Source: a virus
Reading direction: 5' to 3' (one strand)
DNA: 22,753 nucleotides
Virus record (IMG/VR): IMGVR_UViG_3300043496_000093
Coordinates: 1 to 22,753 of that record
In this document: positions 12,614-20,462 of the stretch, piece after piece
How the letters are laid out: each line of letters begins with the position of its first letter
Position numbering within the stretch: the stretch's first letter is position 1
The notes under the pieces: model-generated
What the model was told of the DNA's origin: nothing
The model's database searches: none
Seen by the model: only the letters and a program-made list of their open reading frames with translations
Made by a program: the position numbers and the translations under genes

Positions 12614-13504
12614 ATGGCAACCGCAGTCTCTCTCCGTCCACTCTTAGCTTGTACACTAGATGATGTTACCCTTTTACAGCTCCCTGCTATCGGGTCTGCT
12701 AAACTCGATGGAATCCGCTGCTGCATCGACAACGCCGTCGCGGTCTCCAGAAATGGCAAACCTATTCGGAACCGATTTATACAAGGCATTCTGGGTCAAT
12801 CCCATTTCAATGGCCTTGATGGCGAACTCATCGTCGGCCCCCCTTCAGGCAGCGATGTCTTTAACCGCACAACCTCAGGAGTCATGTCCGCCGAAGGCGA
12901 ACCGGACTTCACATACTGGGTCTTCGACAACCACCTCATTCCATACGCTCCGTACGTTACTCGTTTCAACTCAGTTGCTGACTACCCGAAGCATGATCGA
13001 GTCGTTAAACTACCACAAATCTATATCCACACACTTAGCGAGTTGGCTGAGTTCGAACGAAAAACTCTTGCAACAGGATTTGAGGGGGTAATGCTTCGCC
13101 GTCCCGACGGACCATATAAGCAAGGACGTAGCACACTCAACGAGCAAATACTACTCAGGCTGAAACGGTTCCGGGACGGTGAGGCAATAATAACTGGGCT
13201 CGAGGAGGGGAAGATTAACGACAATGAAGCGACTACAAATTCACTTGGATACATCGAGCGGTCGACTCACCAGGCTAACATGCGTAAAGCTGGCCGTGTG
13301 GGCACTCTACTGGCGACTGATCTACAGACGGGGGACCACCTCCGGTTAAGCCCTGGAAAGCTGACTGCAGAACAACGAATCAGATACTGGGGAATGCCTA
13401 GTACCATTCTCATGCGTCAGTGTAAGTACAAGGCATTTGACTACGGGGCCATTGATGCTCCCCGGTTTGCAACGTTCCAAGCATTTCTGGATGGACAACC
13501 ATGA
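12614..13504 (+). CDS. ATP-dependent DNA ligase
   Basis: 296 residues. The nucleotidyltransferase motifs are all present: motif I AKLDGIR with the adenylated Lys30, motif Ia-like SRNGKPIRNR, motif III DGEL (69-72), motif IIIa YWVFDN, motif IV EGVMLRRPDG and motif V LLRLKRF. A C-terminal OB-fold follows (GRVGTLLATDLQTGDHLRLS, then YKAFDYG). It joins nicks, such as Okazaki fragments, with ATP. Ribosome site AGGAAA. It is the second gene of the primase operon, and its stop overlaps the next ATG (ATGA). Length is that of compact phage ligases. Confidence 0.93.
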   Translation: MATAVSLRPLLACTLDDVTLLQLPAIGSAKLDGIRCCIDNAVAVSRNGKPIRNRFIQGILGQSHFNGLDGELIVGPPSGSDVFNRTTSGVMSAEGEPDFTYWVFDNHLIPYAPYVTRFNSVADYPKHDRVVKLPQIYIHTLSELAEFERKTLATGFEGVMLRRPDGPYKQGRSTLNEQILLRLKRFRDGEAIITGLEEGKINDNEATTNSLGYIERSTHQANMRKAGRVGTLLATDLQTGDHLRLSPGKLTAEQRIRYWGMPSTILMRQCKYKAFDYGAIDAPRFATFQAFLDGQP

Positions 13505-13758
13505 ACCAGAAAATGAAGTTCTTCCCCGCACATAAAGGTAGTAAGGTAATTCCTGTAGGTGTAGCATTACGGGATCCCTTATTTTGCCAGATGCTTTTGG
13601 GGATTATCCTTTATCGGAATGGCGGCGAGACCATGACATTCACCCAGGATGATTTCAACAAGATCGTGGGGCTGCATGTTCTCGAAGGATTAAACGACCA
13701 AGGTCACTTCATGCTCGGATTGGGATATCCGAAGAAAGGCGATCATGAGCTTTCTTAA
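13501..13758 (+). CDS. Hypothetical protein, 85 residues
   Basis: Starts at an ATGA overlap with the ligase gene. The basic N-terminus is followed by a hydrophobic stretch (FCQMLLGIILYR), then TFTQDDFNKIVGLHVLEGLN and HFMLGLGY, which look like a helix and a beta end. It overlaps the next gene by 14 bases. No family recognised. Reality is supported by translational coupling and codon use like the ligase. Confidence 0.62.
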   Translation: MNQKMKFFPAHKGSKVIPVGVALRDPLFCQMLLGIILYRNGGETMTFTQDDFNKIVGLHVLEGLNDQGHFMLGLGYPKKGDHELS

Positions 13759-13960
13759 TGGTAACATCAAAGTCAAAGAGTCTGCGGGGGCACGACTGTT
13801 CCCCTTGCAAGCTTATGAAGCAGTGACTGCGTCCTATGAACCTGGGGACCCGATCGGTTACGGCCCTACCCCGGCAGATGCGATCAACGACCTCATCGAG
13901 CTCATCCATCTGCACTTGGAGTCCATCGATACTGCCAATCCGCAGAGTAAACCATCATGA
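13745..13960 (+). CDS. Hypothetical protein, 71 residues
   Basis: ATG 13745 lies within the end of the 13501 gene (GGCGATC upstream, weak). The product starts with a short beta part and has GYGPTPADAINDLIELIHLH, a helix after a glycine turn. This pattern (G-G-T-xxAixxLi) is common in small HicB-like or phage accessory folds, but the match is too weak to name it. The stop overlaps the next ATG by 4 bases. Confidence 0.6.
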   Translation: MSFLNGNIKVKESAGARLFPLQAYEAVTASYEPGDPIGYGPTPADAINDLIELIHLHLESIDTANPQSKPS

Positions 13961-14181
13961 ACGCATTAAAGGCAATGTGGAACGTCCAGGCAGGTCTTAT
14001 CATTGGCGAGCCGATGCACGAGTATTCTAGGTCTTGGTCCTATACAAGTAAAGAATATCAAAGTGACCAAAACAAGCGTGGACCAGAGTTCCAGGAGATG
14101 CAAGCAAAGGCAACCGCATATGCAACAGACCTCCAAAATGGTGGATTAAACTGGGTCAATCTCACCTACGTCTGGTTGTAA
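13957..14181 (+). CDS. Hypothetical protein, 74 residues
   Basis: Begins in an ATGA overlap and ends with a TAA that is part of the TGTAAC of the next promoter, so coding and control sequence meet. The product has EYSRSWSYTSKEYQSDQNK and a helix EFQEMQAKATAYATDLQ, then LNWVNLTYVWL. It resembles small phage proteins of unknown function; no motif gives an activity. Last gene of the 10590 operon. Confidence 0.62.
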   Translation: MNALKAMWNVQAGLIIGEPMHEYSRSWSYTSKEYQSDQNKRGPEFQEMQAKATAYATDLQNGGLNWVNLTYVWL

Positions 14182-14227
14182 CAAAGTGTAAAAAGGCATT
14201 TACACGGAAGCAAAATTGCGTTATAAT
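14177..14227 (+). promoter_or_regulatory. Phage-type promoter with operator, for the 14278 operon
   Basis: TGTAAC 14177, TGTAAA 14187, TTTACA 14199-14204 as the -35, a 17-base spacer, TATAAT 14222-14227. TGTAAA and TTTACA are an exact inverted pair. The first hexamer contains the stop codon of the previous gene. Confidence 0.87.
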
Positions 14228-14277
14228 TATTGCGTGCCGCGAAATCTCTCAAGGTACATGGTTCAACGAGGAGTCAT

Positions 14278-14499
14278 ATGGCATTCAGGTTAGTTGAAAT
14301 TGCAAGTGGGAACGAAGTCAAGCCCGGGATGAATGTCCTGGACTTCCGCAATGAAATCTGGCAGCTTGTCAAGTTTGATCCCCCGCGTACAGCTGCATCA
14401 ACAGGAAAGGTCACAGTTACTCAAAAAGGTCATAAGTTCGAAAGCACGTTCTATCCTTCTGTGTTTGATCTTAAAATAGTCGAGGTTCCAAGTGAGTGA
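14278..14499 (+). CDS. Small beta-rich protein, unknown function
   Basis: 73 residues from ATG 14278, with GAGGAG 4 bases upstream, so the longer frame from TTG 14230 is rejected. The product is beta-rich: NEVKPGMNVLDFRNEIWQLV, then GKVTVTQKG and FYPSVFDLKIVE. The outline is like a small SH3- or OB-like barrel. First gene of its operon. It overlaps the next by 8 bases. No family recognised with confidence. Confidence 0.68.
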   Translation: MAFRLVEIASGNEVKPGMNVLDFRNEIWQLVKFDPPRTAASTGKVTVTQKGHKFESTFYPSVFDLKIVEVPSE

Positions 14500-14881
14500 A
14501 GCAAAAGACATTGGTGCACACATTGACGCTTTGTATGCCTTGCGCGAACAGCGCCTGGGTATCGAGCGTCGAGTCAAGGAAATGAAAGAGCAAGAAGTCC
14601 AGATGCGGAATAGCATCTTTGAGATGCTTGCCGGCATGGGGCTCACAAAGGCAAGCGGGGCTGTTGCCACAGCAGGTATCAAGGTCTCAAATGTCCCCCT
14701 GGTCGAAGACTGGGATCAGCTCTGGAAGTATATCCAGCAGACCGGCGAGTTCGACTTGGTTCAGAAGCGGGTCTCTGTCACAGCTTGGCGTGCCAGGTTC
14801 GATGACGGGATCACCATTCCTGGTGTCAGCAAGGTCGAGGACGTTGACATCTCATTGACAAAAGCATCTCGAGGCATCTAA
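14492..14881 (+). CDS. Conserved phage protein with coiled-coil N-terminus
   Basis: 129 residues from GTG 14492. Residues 10-50 are a charged helix (LREQRLGIERRVKEMKEQEV). Then follow GLTKASGAVATAGIKVSNVP, VEDWDQLWKYIQQTGEFDL, and VQKRVSVTAWRARFDDGITI with PGV. I recognise this layout (coiled coil, DW-xx-xxYI, LLQKRvs-xAW, G-xPGv) from a widespread phage family encoded among replication genes. Its function is not known to me. Coupled to the next gene by TAATG. Confidence 0.7.
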   Translation: MSEAKDIGAHIDALYALREQRLGIERRVKEMKEQEVQMRNSIFEMLAGMGLTKASGAVATAGIKVSNVPLVEDWDQLWKYIQQTGEFDLVQKRVSVTAWRARFDDGITIPGVSKVEDVDISLTKASRGI

Positions 14882-14997
14882 TGGAGTTCGTTGTTGTCAC
14901 AGTTATCTGGGGCATCATCAACTTTGTCCTTGGCTTAGTGCTTGGCGTAAGGTTCGCCAGCAAGAAGCTTGATGCAATGCTAAAGGCCTCTAAATGA
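14881..14997 (+). CDS. 38-residue single-pass membrane protein
   Basis: ATG 14881 overlaps the previous stop (TAATG), and the stop overlaps the next ATG (ATGA). The product has one membrane helix at residues 3-24 (FVVVTVIWGIINFVLGLVLG) and a basic tail (VRFASKKLDAMLKASK), so the tail should stay in the cytoplasm. The double coupling favours a real gene. Function unknown. Confidence 0.6.
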   Translation: MEFVVVTVIWGIINFVLGLVLGVRFASKKLDAMLKASK

Positions 14998-15179
14998 CCG
15001 AGCTACTTTCAGTAGTTCTCCAGGGCTGGCTGAAAGGCCAGTCCCTTCCACAACAATGTGCAGAGGAGTTGTACAATGACAGATCCCTAGCCCTCACCAA
15101 AGATCAGAGGAATTGGTTGTTCCACTTCATAGCGTTGTGGGACCTTACAGAGTCAACGGAGAAAGTAAATGTCAACTGA
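14994..15179 (+). CDS. Hypothetical protein, 61 residues
   Basis: ATG 14994 lies in an ATGA overlap. The product is helical (LLSVVLQGWLKGQSLPQQCA and LTKDQRNWLFHFIALWDL). Its end overlaps the next gene by 11 bases. No motif seen. Acceptance rests on coupling and on the next gene's ribosome site (GGAG at 15158) lying within its last codons. Confidence 0.55.
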   Translation: MTELLSVVLQGWLKGQSLPQQCAEELYNDRSLALTKDQRNWLFHFIALWDLTESTEKVNVN

Positions 15180-15861
15180 AGTTGAAAGTTCAGATGTCAT
15201 CAAGGCAAGAATCCAGGAACAGCTGGAGCGTCAGGCCAAAGCTGCGCAGTCACTACGGACAAGTGGCGCGTTTATCACGTTCAAGAACGCGAACCTCAAG
15301 GTTGACGGTAACCCAGTGCCGAACAACCAGATCGATTGCCGTGTCTTGGCAGCGATCCCCGAACGTGCCTGGTACGACGGTCCTTATGATGCAGACAACG
15401 CGCAAGTCCCAGCTTGCTACGCTCTGGATAGCGTCGCGCCCCATCCAGATGCGGCTAATCCTCAGTCGGATGTGTGTATGGACTGCTCGAAGAATAAGTG
15501 GGGAACAGCTCCTCCGAGACCTGGTTCGAATGTTCCAGGTAAAGGCAAAGCCTGTCGTGAGGGGGCCCGTGTCATCATCGTACCGGCGGCTGTCCCCCTT
15601 AAGACAGCACCCCTCTACACCGCGAAAGTCCCTGTGACCTCGCTCGCTTCGATCCAGAACTATGTCGGGCGTTGCGCGGACTCTGGACATTTGAGTGGTG
15701 AATTCATTGCTACCATGTCAGTCACCGAAGATAAGAAGACCTTCTTTAAGGTGCACCTGGCTATTAAAGAACATTCACCTGACATTGATCGAGCGCTGCT
15801 TCTCCAGAGGCAGGAAGAGGCTTACCAGTTAGCCTTGAGCCCGTACCCTCAACTGGAATAA
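15169..15861 (+). CDS. Putative phage ssDNA-binding/recombination-associated protein
   Basis: 230 residues from ATG 15169. A helical start (residues 8-28) leads to SGAFITFKNANLKVDGNPVP, then a beta domain. A Cys pattern follows: ACYAL, VCMDCSKNKWG, and GKACREGARVI. Phage proteins with this FITFKNG..-GNPVP-...-C..C-..WGTA-GKAC plan lie among replication genes and are sometimes annotated as ssDNA-binding. The four Cys probably hold a metal. It would coat ssDNA beside the polymerase, nuclease and helicase genes that follow. The match is by family memory, so the function is tentative. Confidence 0.6.
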   Translation: MSTEVESSDVIKARIQEQLERQAKAAQSLRTSGAFITFKNANLKVDGNPVPNNQIDCRVLAAIPERAWYDGPYDADNAQVPACYALDSVAPHPDAANPQSDVCMDCSKNKWGTAPPRPGSNVPGKGKACREGARVIIVPAAVPLKTAPLYTAKVPVTSLASIQNYVGRCADSGHLSGEFIATMSVTEDKKTFFKVHLAIKEHSPDIDRALLLQRQEEAYQLALSPYPQLE

Positions 15862-15881
15862 CCAACGTTCGAGGCGTATAC

Positions 15882-16073
15882 GTGATCAACTTGCTTCTTC
15901 AGCTGCTAGTACTGGTTCTGATCTTTGGTGTCTTGTGGTGGATCTTCACTGCTCTGATACCACTACCGGACCCATTCGGCAAAGTAGCTCAGGTAATCAT
16001 TGCGATCATCTTCATACTAATATTGATCGGGATTTTCTTCGGAGGGATCACATTACCCTTCATTAGAAGTTAA
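15882..16073 (+). CDS. Two-helix membrane protein (Thivi_2564-like)
   Basis: 63 residues from GTG 15882, with GAGGCG upstream. Two membrane segments, LLLQLLVLVLIFGVLWWIFT (4-23) and VIIAIIFILILIGIFFGGIT (38-57), are joined by the conserved-looking loop ALIPLPDPFGKVAQ. I recognise this loop plan from small membrane proteins widespread in proteobacteria and their phages (Thivi_2564 family), function unknown. Two helices of this size could also suit a holin, but no lysis genes are nearby. Last gene before a terminator. Confidence 0.72.
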   Translation: MINLLLQLLVLVLIFGVLWWIFTALIPLPDPFGKVAQVIIAIIFILILIGIFFGGITLPFIRS

Positions 16074-16081
16074 GTTCTGCT

Positions 16082-16117
16082 CTTCCGGCGAGACTTCACA
16101 GTTGCCATAGCCGGAAG
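16082..16117 (+). other. Inverted repeat before the terminator
   Basis: CTTCCGGC (16082-16089) pairs exactly with GCCGGAAG (16110-16117) across 20 bases. It makes a tandem hairpin with the terminator a few bases on, and may stabilise the transcript end. Confidence 0.6.
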
Positions 16118-16120
16118 TTT

Positions 16121-16145
16121 GCCCTGGTGGACCAGGGCTCTTTTT
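16121..16145 (+). terminator. Intrinsic terminator of the 14278 operon
   Basis: GCCCTGG and CCAGGGC form a 7-bp stem around TGGA, followed by TCTTTTT. No clear promoter lies between it and the polymerase genes at 16188, so partial read-through probably feeds them. Confidence 0.85.
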
Positions 16146-16187
16146 CCTGGGTTCATGTGAGTCCAGAGAAAAGACAAAGGGACAAAG

Positions 16188-16826
16188 ATGAGAGAAGTAG
16201 TTTTTGACTTTGAGACCAAAGAGATAGACGTACTGCCGAAGTATCCACCTAAGCCGGTAGGTCTAGCCATTATGGTCGACGGTCAGCCTCTAGTACCTGA
16301 TACATTCTATCTTGCCTGGGGGCATGCGAATGGGGGTAACTGTAATGAGGAACCAGTTATTGAAGCCGTCCGTGAACTTGCGGAAGCTGATGACACTACC
16401 TGGATTGCACACAACCTGGCATTCGATGCTGCGGTCTTACAGAAGCACTGGAACATTCGTTTGCCGTGGGGACCCAGAACAGTATGTACCATGCTTCTCA
16501 CGTTTCTGGGTAATCCATACGGAGCACTGTCCCTTAAGGAGATATGTGAAGGACCCTTGGGTATGGCGCCTGTGGAACGTGACGCAGTACGGGAATACAT
16601 CGTGGGCCGTGGAATTGGCAAAGCGACTGACTGGGGAGCACATATCTGGAAGGCACCCTGGGAGTTAGTGGCCGCTTATGCAAAGGGTGACATCGTTAGA
16701 TGTTCGGCATTGCACAAGTTCTGGAGAACAGTTCCGTATTTGATAACGCCATATAAGAGTAGCAATAATGGCAAGGTTAATAAGACACCAGTAGGACAAG
16801 AAAAGTGGGGGATACCAGCAAAATGA
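16188..16826 (+). CDS. DNA polymerase I-type 3'-5' exonuclease subunit (split gene)
   Basis: 212 residues with the DEDDy exonuclease signature: FDFET (D7, E9) as Exo I, WIAHNLAFD (N76, D80) as Exo II and YAKGD (Y164, D168) as Exo III. This is the proofreading domain that usually sits before the polymerase domain in one chain. Here it ends at 16826 and the polymerase gene starts at 16823 with a 4-base ATGA overlap, so the two would be made from coupled genes and probably bind each other. Ribosome site AAAGGGAC upstream. No motif residue is missing, so activity is expected. Confidence 0.88.
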   Translation: MREVVFDFETKEIDVLPKYPPKPVGLAIMVDGQPLVPDTFYLAWGHANGGNCNEEPVIEAVRELAEADDTTWIAHNLAFDAAVLQKHWNIRLPWGPRTVCTMLLTFLGNPYGALSLKEICEGPLGMAPVERDAVREYIVGRGIGKATDWGAHIWKAPWELVAAYAKGDIVRCSALHKFWRTVPYLITPYKSSNNGKVNKTPVGQEKWGIPAK

Positions 16827-18127
16827 ACGCTGAACAACTCGAGATTCGGCTGATGCCCCATATCTATGAAATGGAGCAACGGGGTGTCAGCCTCGATGGT
16901 GCAGGTCTAGCCAAAGACTACGACTTCTATTTCTTCAAGATGGATCAATTGGATGACCAGATTCATGAACGTCTAGGCAAGGTCTTCGACATCGATTCCA
17001 ATGAGGATTTGGCTAATGCCATTCAAGCAAAGTACCCCGATGCAGCATTCTTTCCTACACCAGGAGGTGCCAGGTCAGTAGCTAAGGACTCACTGACAAA
17101 TGCTATTCAAAGCGTAGATAAGGATGTCTTAGCTAAGCTCCTTATACGAGGCGCGCTTGCAACAAGCCTACGGACCTTTATTGGTCCGTGGCATAGACAA
17201 TATCAGGATAATGGCAGACTCTACATCAAGTGGAACCAGTTCCGTAACTATACAGACACAGGAGCACGAACAGGTCGTCTCTCGTCTTCTCCAAATCTCC
17301 AGAATATACCTGTTGACTGGGAACAGCTCAAAGGAAGACTCAAGAACTGCGACGACTACCAAGTCGGGTTTGACCTTCCTCAGATCCGCAAATATATTAT
17401 CCCTGATCCAGGAAAGACTTTTGTAGGGGGTGACTATCAGGCGCAGGAAATGCGCCTGCTGGCACACTTCGTTGGAGGGGCCCTGCTTGAACGCATACTG
17501 GCAGAGCCCACCAGTGATATTCACCAGATAGCTGCGGACATAGCGCAACTCACTAGACCAGTAGCAAAGACCCTAGGCTTCGCAGTTCTTTATGGTGCAG
17601 GAGTAGGACGGATAGCCCAATCAATTGACTGTAGTACTGAGAAGGCAGCCTGGATTAAGGCACAGTATCTTCGGGCATTGCCAGAGATCAAGCAGTTCTC
17701 GAAAGCAGTTACAGACCAGGGCAAAAGGCTTGGCGGTGCGATCACCACGATCAATGGTAGAAAGTATGTTACCGACACACCTAAGCAGGCGGTCAATGGC
17801 GGACGTACGATGACCTACGAGTACAAACTCGTCAACTACAAGATTCAAGGTTCAGCAGCTGAACAGACTAAGCTAGCTATGCTGAACTACGTTGAGAAGA
17901 ACGAAGGACAACTGGTTCTGTCAGTACATGACCAGTTGGTAGCCCAGGTCGACGAAGGAGTCACCCCCACAAAACTGGGTGAAGCCATGACCGAGGCCTT
18001 CGCAGAGCGGCTCAGATACCAGATTGTTGTTGATCTGGCTGAGGGGCCAAATTTCGCCAAAACTAAAGGTGGTGGTACACGTGCATTGGGCATGAAACCT
18101 ACCAACACCGTAACGCCGGAGCTGTAA
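16823..18127 (+). CDS. Family A DNA polymerase, polymerase domain (split gene)
   Basis: 434 residues from ATG 16823. Visible motifs: TGARTGRLSSSPNLQNIP (146-163); motif A GGDYQAQEMRLLAHF with catalytic D204; motif B TRPVAKTLGFAVLYG with K249, F253 and Y257; motif C LSVHDQLVAQV with D370. Most A-family enzymes read HDE in motif C; here it is HDQ (Q371), a noted change of the third acidic residue. Phe at the F762-equivalent position predicts E. coli-like sugar discrimination. The protein lacks its own exonuclease and begins with a short thumb-side region, matching the separate gene before it. It replicates phage DNA with the helicase and ligase of this window. Confidence 0.92.
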   Translation: MNAEQLEIRLMPHIYEMEQRGVSLDGAGLAKDYDFYFFKMDQLDDQIHERLGKVFDIDSNEDLANAIQAKYPDAAFFPTPGGARSVAKDSLTNAIQSVDKDVLAKLLIRGALATSLRTFIGPWHRQYQDNGRLYIKWNQFRNYTDTGARTGRLSSSPNLQNIPVDWEQLKGRLKNCDDYQVGFDLPQIRKYIIPDPGKTFVGGDYQAQEMRLLAHFVGGALLERILAEPTSDIHQIAADIAQLTRPVAKTLGFAVLYGAGVGRIAQSIDCSTEKAAWIKAQYLRALPEIKQFSKAVTDQGKRLGGAITTINGRKYVTDTPKQAVNGGRTMTYEYKLVNYKIQGSAAEQTKLAMLNYVEKNEGQLVLSVHDQLVAQVDEGVTPTKLGEAMTEAFAERLRYQIVVDLAEGPNFAKTKGGGTRALGMKPTNTVTPEL

Positions 18128-18786
18128 TGCCCAAGTTCGAAGCCCCCTGGGGTTGGTCTAAACTCGACACTTTCCGTAAGTGTAAGAAGCAGTTCGAGTA
18201 CCAGTATATCCAGAAACTACCGCAGCCTGGCAATGATGCCATGGCGCGGGGAAATGAAATGCATGAAACCATCGAGGCTTACCTCCAGGGTTGGATCGTG
18301 GATTTGCCACCAGAGTTAGCAGAGTGGAAGGAAGCCTTTGACGCTTTGAAGACGTCTAACTTCACAGCTGAACAAGCCATCGGCTTGGACAATCACTGGA
18401 ACGTCTTGCCTGACTGGTTCGATAAGCGCACCTGGCTTCGAGCTAAGATGGATGCGAAGATTCTTAAGGACAAGGACACCCTGCGAGTCATTGACTTCAA
18501 GTCAGGCAAGTATCGTATCCCCTCAGAAGACCAGGTTGAACTGTATGCCATCGTTGGTTATGCGATGCATCCTGAAGTTAAGACGGTAAAAGCTGAGTTC
18601 TGGTTCATCGATCAAAATGATAGTTACATGCGGGAGTACAGTGCCGAAGAGCTTGAAAGGCTCAAGACAAAGTACGAGAAGGCAGCAGAAGCACTGTACA
18701 ATACTGAGGTCTGGGTCGAGAATCCCAGTCGTGAATGTAAGTGGTGCACCTACTCTAAGAGCAAAGGTGGACCCTGCAAGTTCTAA
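18127..18786 (+). CDS. PD-(D/E)XK nuclease, RecB/Cas4-like
   Basis: 219 residues from ATG 18127 (TAATG junction with the polymerase). WSKLDTFRKCKKQFEYQYI is the typical entry of Cas4/RecB nucleases. ARGNEMHETIEAYL gives the His of the core, AKMDAKI the first Asp and VIDFKSGK the D-x-K, then QVELYA the Q...Y motif. C-terminal Cys in ECKWCTYSKSKGGPCKF, with Cys19 near the start, could hold an iron-sulfur cluster as in Cas4/AddB. It would process DNA ends for recombination or repair. It belongs with the polymerase and VRR-NUC genes. Confidence 0.88.
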   Translation: MPKFEAPWGWSKLDTFRKCKKQFEYQYIQKLPQPGNDAMARGNEMHETIEAYLQGWIVDLPPELAEWKEAFDALKTSNFTAEQAIGLDNHWNVLPDWFDKRTWLRAKMDAKILKDKDTLRVIDFKSGKYRIPSEDQVELYAIVGYAMHPEVKTVKAEFWFIDQNDSYMREYSAEELERLKTKYEKAAEALYNTEVWVENPSRECKWCTYSKSKGGPCKF

Positions 18787-18801
18787 CGTTGTGAGGGCAA
18801 G

Positions 18802-19140
18802 TTGAATGTAAAACCACTCGAAGGTACTGTTGAATATAACTGTGTTAAGTTAGCGGAGAAACATCAATGTCTACTAATCAAGATAGAGAAGCGGAAGGGG
18901 TTCCCGGATCGGATACTCCTAGCTCCCAACGGGCGAATGGTGTGGATAGAATTCAAGCGGATGGGGGAGGAGCCGATGAATTTCCAGAAACACATACATT
19001 CACAGCTGAGATCAATGCATTTTCAAGTGGAAGTAGTCGAGAGTTATTCGCGCTTCCTGGAATTGATGCTGTCCTTGAAGGCTTTGCCAGCCCTGAATGG
19101 GTCCCCGCCGATTATCAAAGTAGAGGCGTCCAGTGGTTAG
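18802..19140 (+). CDS. VRR-NUC domain nuclease
   Basis: 112 residues from TTG 18802, GAGGGCAAG upstream. The domain has EYNCVKLAEKHQCL, then KRKGFPDRILL with the catalytic Asp, WIEFKR (E-x-K) and SQLRSMHFQVEVVES. VRR-NUC proteins are compact Holliday-junction/flap-type nucleases often encoded by phages. The domain itself is complete by about residue 90. The last 22 residues (after SRFLELM) look unlike the family and share DNA with the helicase gene. The gene overlaps the helicase frame by up to 274 bases. Confidence 0.87.
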   Translation: MNVKPLEGTVEYNCVKLAEKHQCLLIKIEKRKGFPDRILLAPNGRMVWIEFKRMGEEPMNFQKHIHSQLRSMHFQVEVVESYSRFLELMLSLKALPALNGSPPIIKVEASSG

Positions 19141-20462
19141 CTTCTCGAATTGGCTCTGCCTTGTTTCTGCCGCCGGGCTTCGGGAAGACTTCTATTGTAT
19201 TGGCGGCCAAATTACAAGTAAATACCTACAAGGTTCGGGGTTCGACTTCAGCCAGGATGCTTGTAATAGCCCCTCTTACAGCGGCAGTGACAACGTGGAT
19301 GGCAGAGCCCAAGAAGTGGCGCCAGTTTGCGAGCATGAAAGTAGCTCTGGCCCGGGGTCCGGAGCGCGAACAGATCCTGATGGATGACTCCAATGATGTG
19401 GTTGTTATTAACTACGATGCTCTTGCATGGGCAGCTCCTCTACTCGCACGTGGGCATAACTTTAGCATACTGGCTTGCGATGAACTTACTCGTCTTAAAC
19501 ACATTCAATCAAAGCGATTCAAGCTCCTGAAGCCGTTGCTTCCGAGTTTCATCTTCCGTTGGGGCATGACAGGCACCCCCGCAGCGAACGGGTTACTTGA
19601 TCTCTTCGGTCAGATCATGGTCCTAGATCTAGGACAACGATTGGGTCGGTACATTACGCACTTCAGAAGTCAGTACTTCTACCAGAAGCCCTGGGATCAG
19701 TACCGCTACTATATCTCTGATGAGTCAGCTACCCGTTTGGTTGATAAGATCAAAGACATCTGTATGTACATGGATCCAGGCGAGTTCCTGAATCTACCAC
19801 CACTTTTGGATGTCATACGGACTACGCCAATGACCCCGCCTATCAGGAAGCTCTACAAAGAGCTCCATGACGAGTTCATCATTGCTCTTGAGATGGGGGT
19901 GGTGACTGCGGCGAATGCGGGGGTACTGACTTCGAAGTTAAGGCAGTTCACTGGTGGGGCTGTCTATCACCCTGGAACAAATCGGGTCTGGAGCGAGGTG
20001 CATCTATCAAAGGTCGAAGCACTAAATGACCTCGTTGAAGAGATGGCCGGTGAACCACTAATGGTGGCATACCAATTTGAGCATGAGTTCGAGCGTTTGA
20101 TCAAGATTTACCCTGAGGCACTATTTATCAAAGGAGGAATGACTAAGAACCAGCTACAAGATACAGTTGAGAAGTGGAACACGGGCAGTCATCCACTACT
20201 ACTAGTACAACCTAGCGCGGCAGCTCTGGGTTTAAATTTGCAGTTTGGCGGTCATAACCTGGCTTGGTTCACGTTGACCTACAATCTCGAAGAGTACATC
20301 CAGCTAATAGCCCGGCTCCTCCGGAAGGGGCAGACTAAGCCAGTGATGAACTACATTTTGACAGTCGAAGACACCATTGACGTCACGGTAGCAAAGGTAC
20401 TGGTAGAGAAGGATTTGACCCAGAATAAGGTCTTTGCCGCGTTGCAACAGATTAAAGTGTAA
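18867..20462 (+). CDS. SNF2-type superfamily 2 helicase, start uncertain
   Basis: 531 residues if read from ATG 18867. The helicase core begins near residue 75: DYQSRGVQWLASR, motif I PPGFGKTS, Ia MLVIAPLTAAVTTWM, motif II LACDELT, motif III MTGTPAANG, motif V near PSAAALGLNLQ and motif VI QLIARLLRKGQ. These are the SNF2/Snf2-like translocase motifs with DELT in place of DEAH. ATG 18867 has GGAG eight bases upstream, but residues 1-73 would then be the second frame of the VRR-NUC gene and look disordered. GTG 18942 is another start, and no ATG lies closer to the core. Remodelling of replication or recombination intermediates is the likely role. Confidence 0.85.
   Translation: MSTNQDREAEGVPGSDTPSSQRANGVDRIQADGGGADEFPETHTFTAEINAFSSGSSRELFALPGIDAVLEGFASPEWVPADYQSRGVQWLASRIGSALFLPPGFGKTSIVLAAKLQVNTYKVRGSTSARMLVIAPLTAAVTTWMAEPKKWRQFASMKVALARGPEREQILMDDSNDVVVINYDALAWAAPLLARGHNFSILACDELTRLKHIQSKRFKLLKPLLPSFIFRWGMTGTPAANGLLDLFGQIMVLDLGQRLGRYITHFRSQYFYQKPWDQYRYYISDESATRLVDKIKDICMYMDPGEFLNLPPLLDVIRTTPMTPPIRKLYKELHDEFIIALEMGVVTAANAGVLTSKLRQFTGGAVYHPGTNRVWSEVHLSKVEALNDLVEEMAGEPLMVAYQFEHEFERLIKIYPEALFIKGGMTKNQLQDTVEKWNTGSHPLLLVQPSAAALGLNLQFGGHNLAWFTLTYNLEEYIQLIARLLRKGQTKPVMNYILTVEDTIDVTVAKVLVEKDLTQNKVFAALQQIKV

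Noticed and set aside
15882-16073. Holin
   Set aside because: Two membrane helices fit, but no endolysin or spanin lies near, and the loop matches a widespread membrane family. Kept as a membrane protein only.
18127-18786. Phage Cas4 as part of a CRISPR system
   Set aside because: The fold is shared, but no cas1, cas2 or repeats are present, and the setting is DNA replication.
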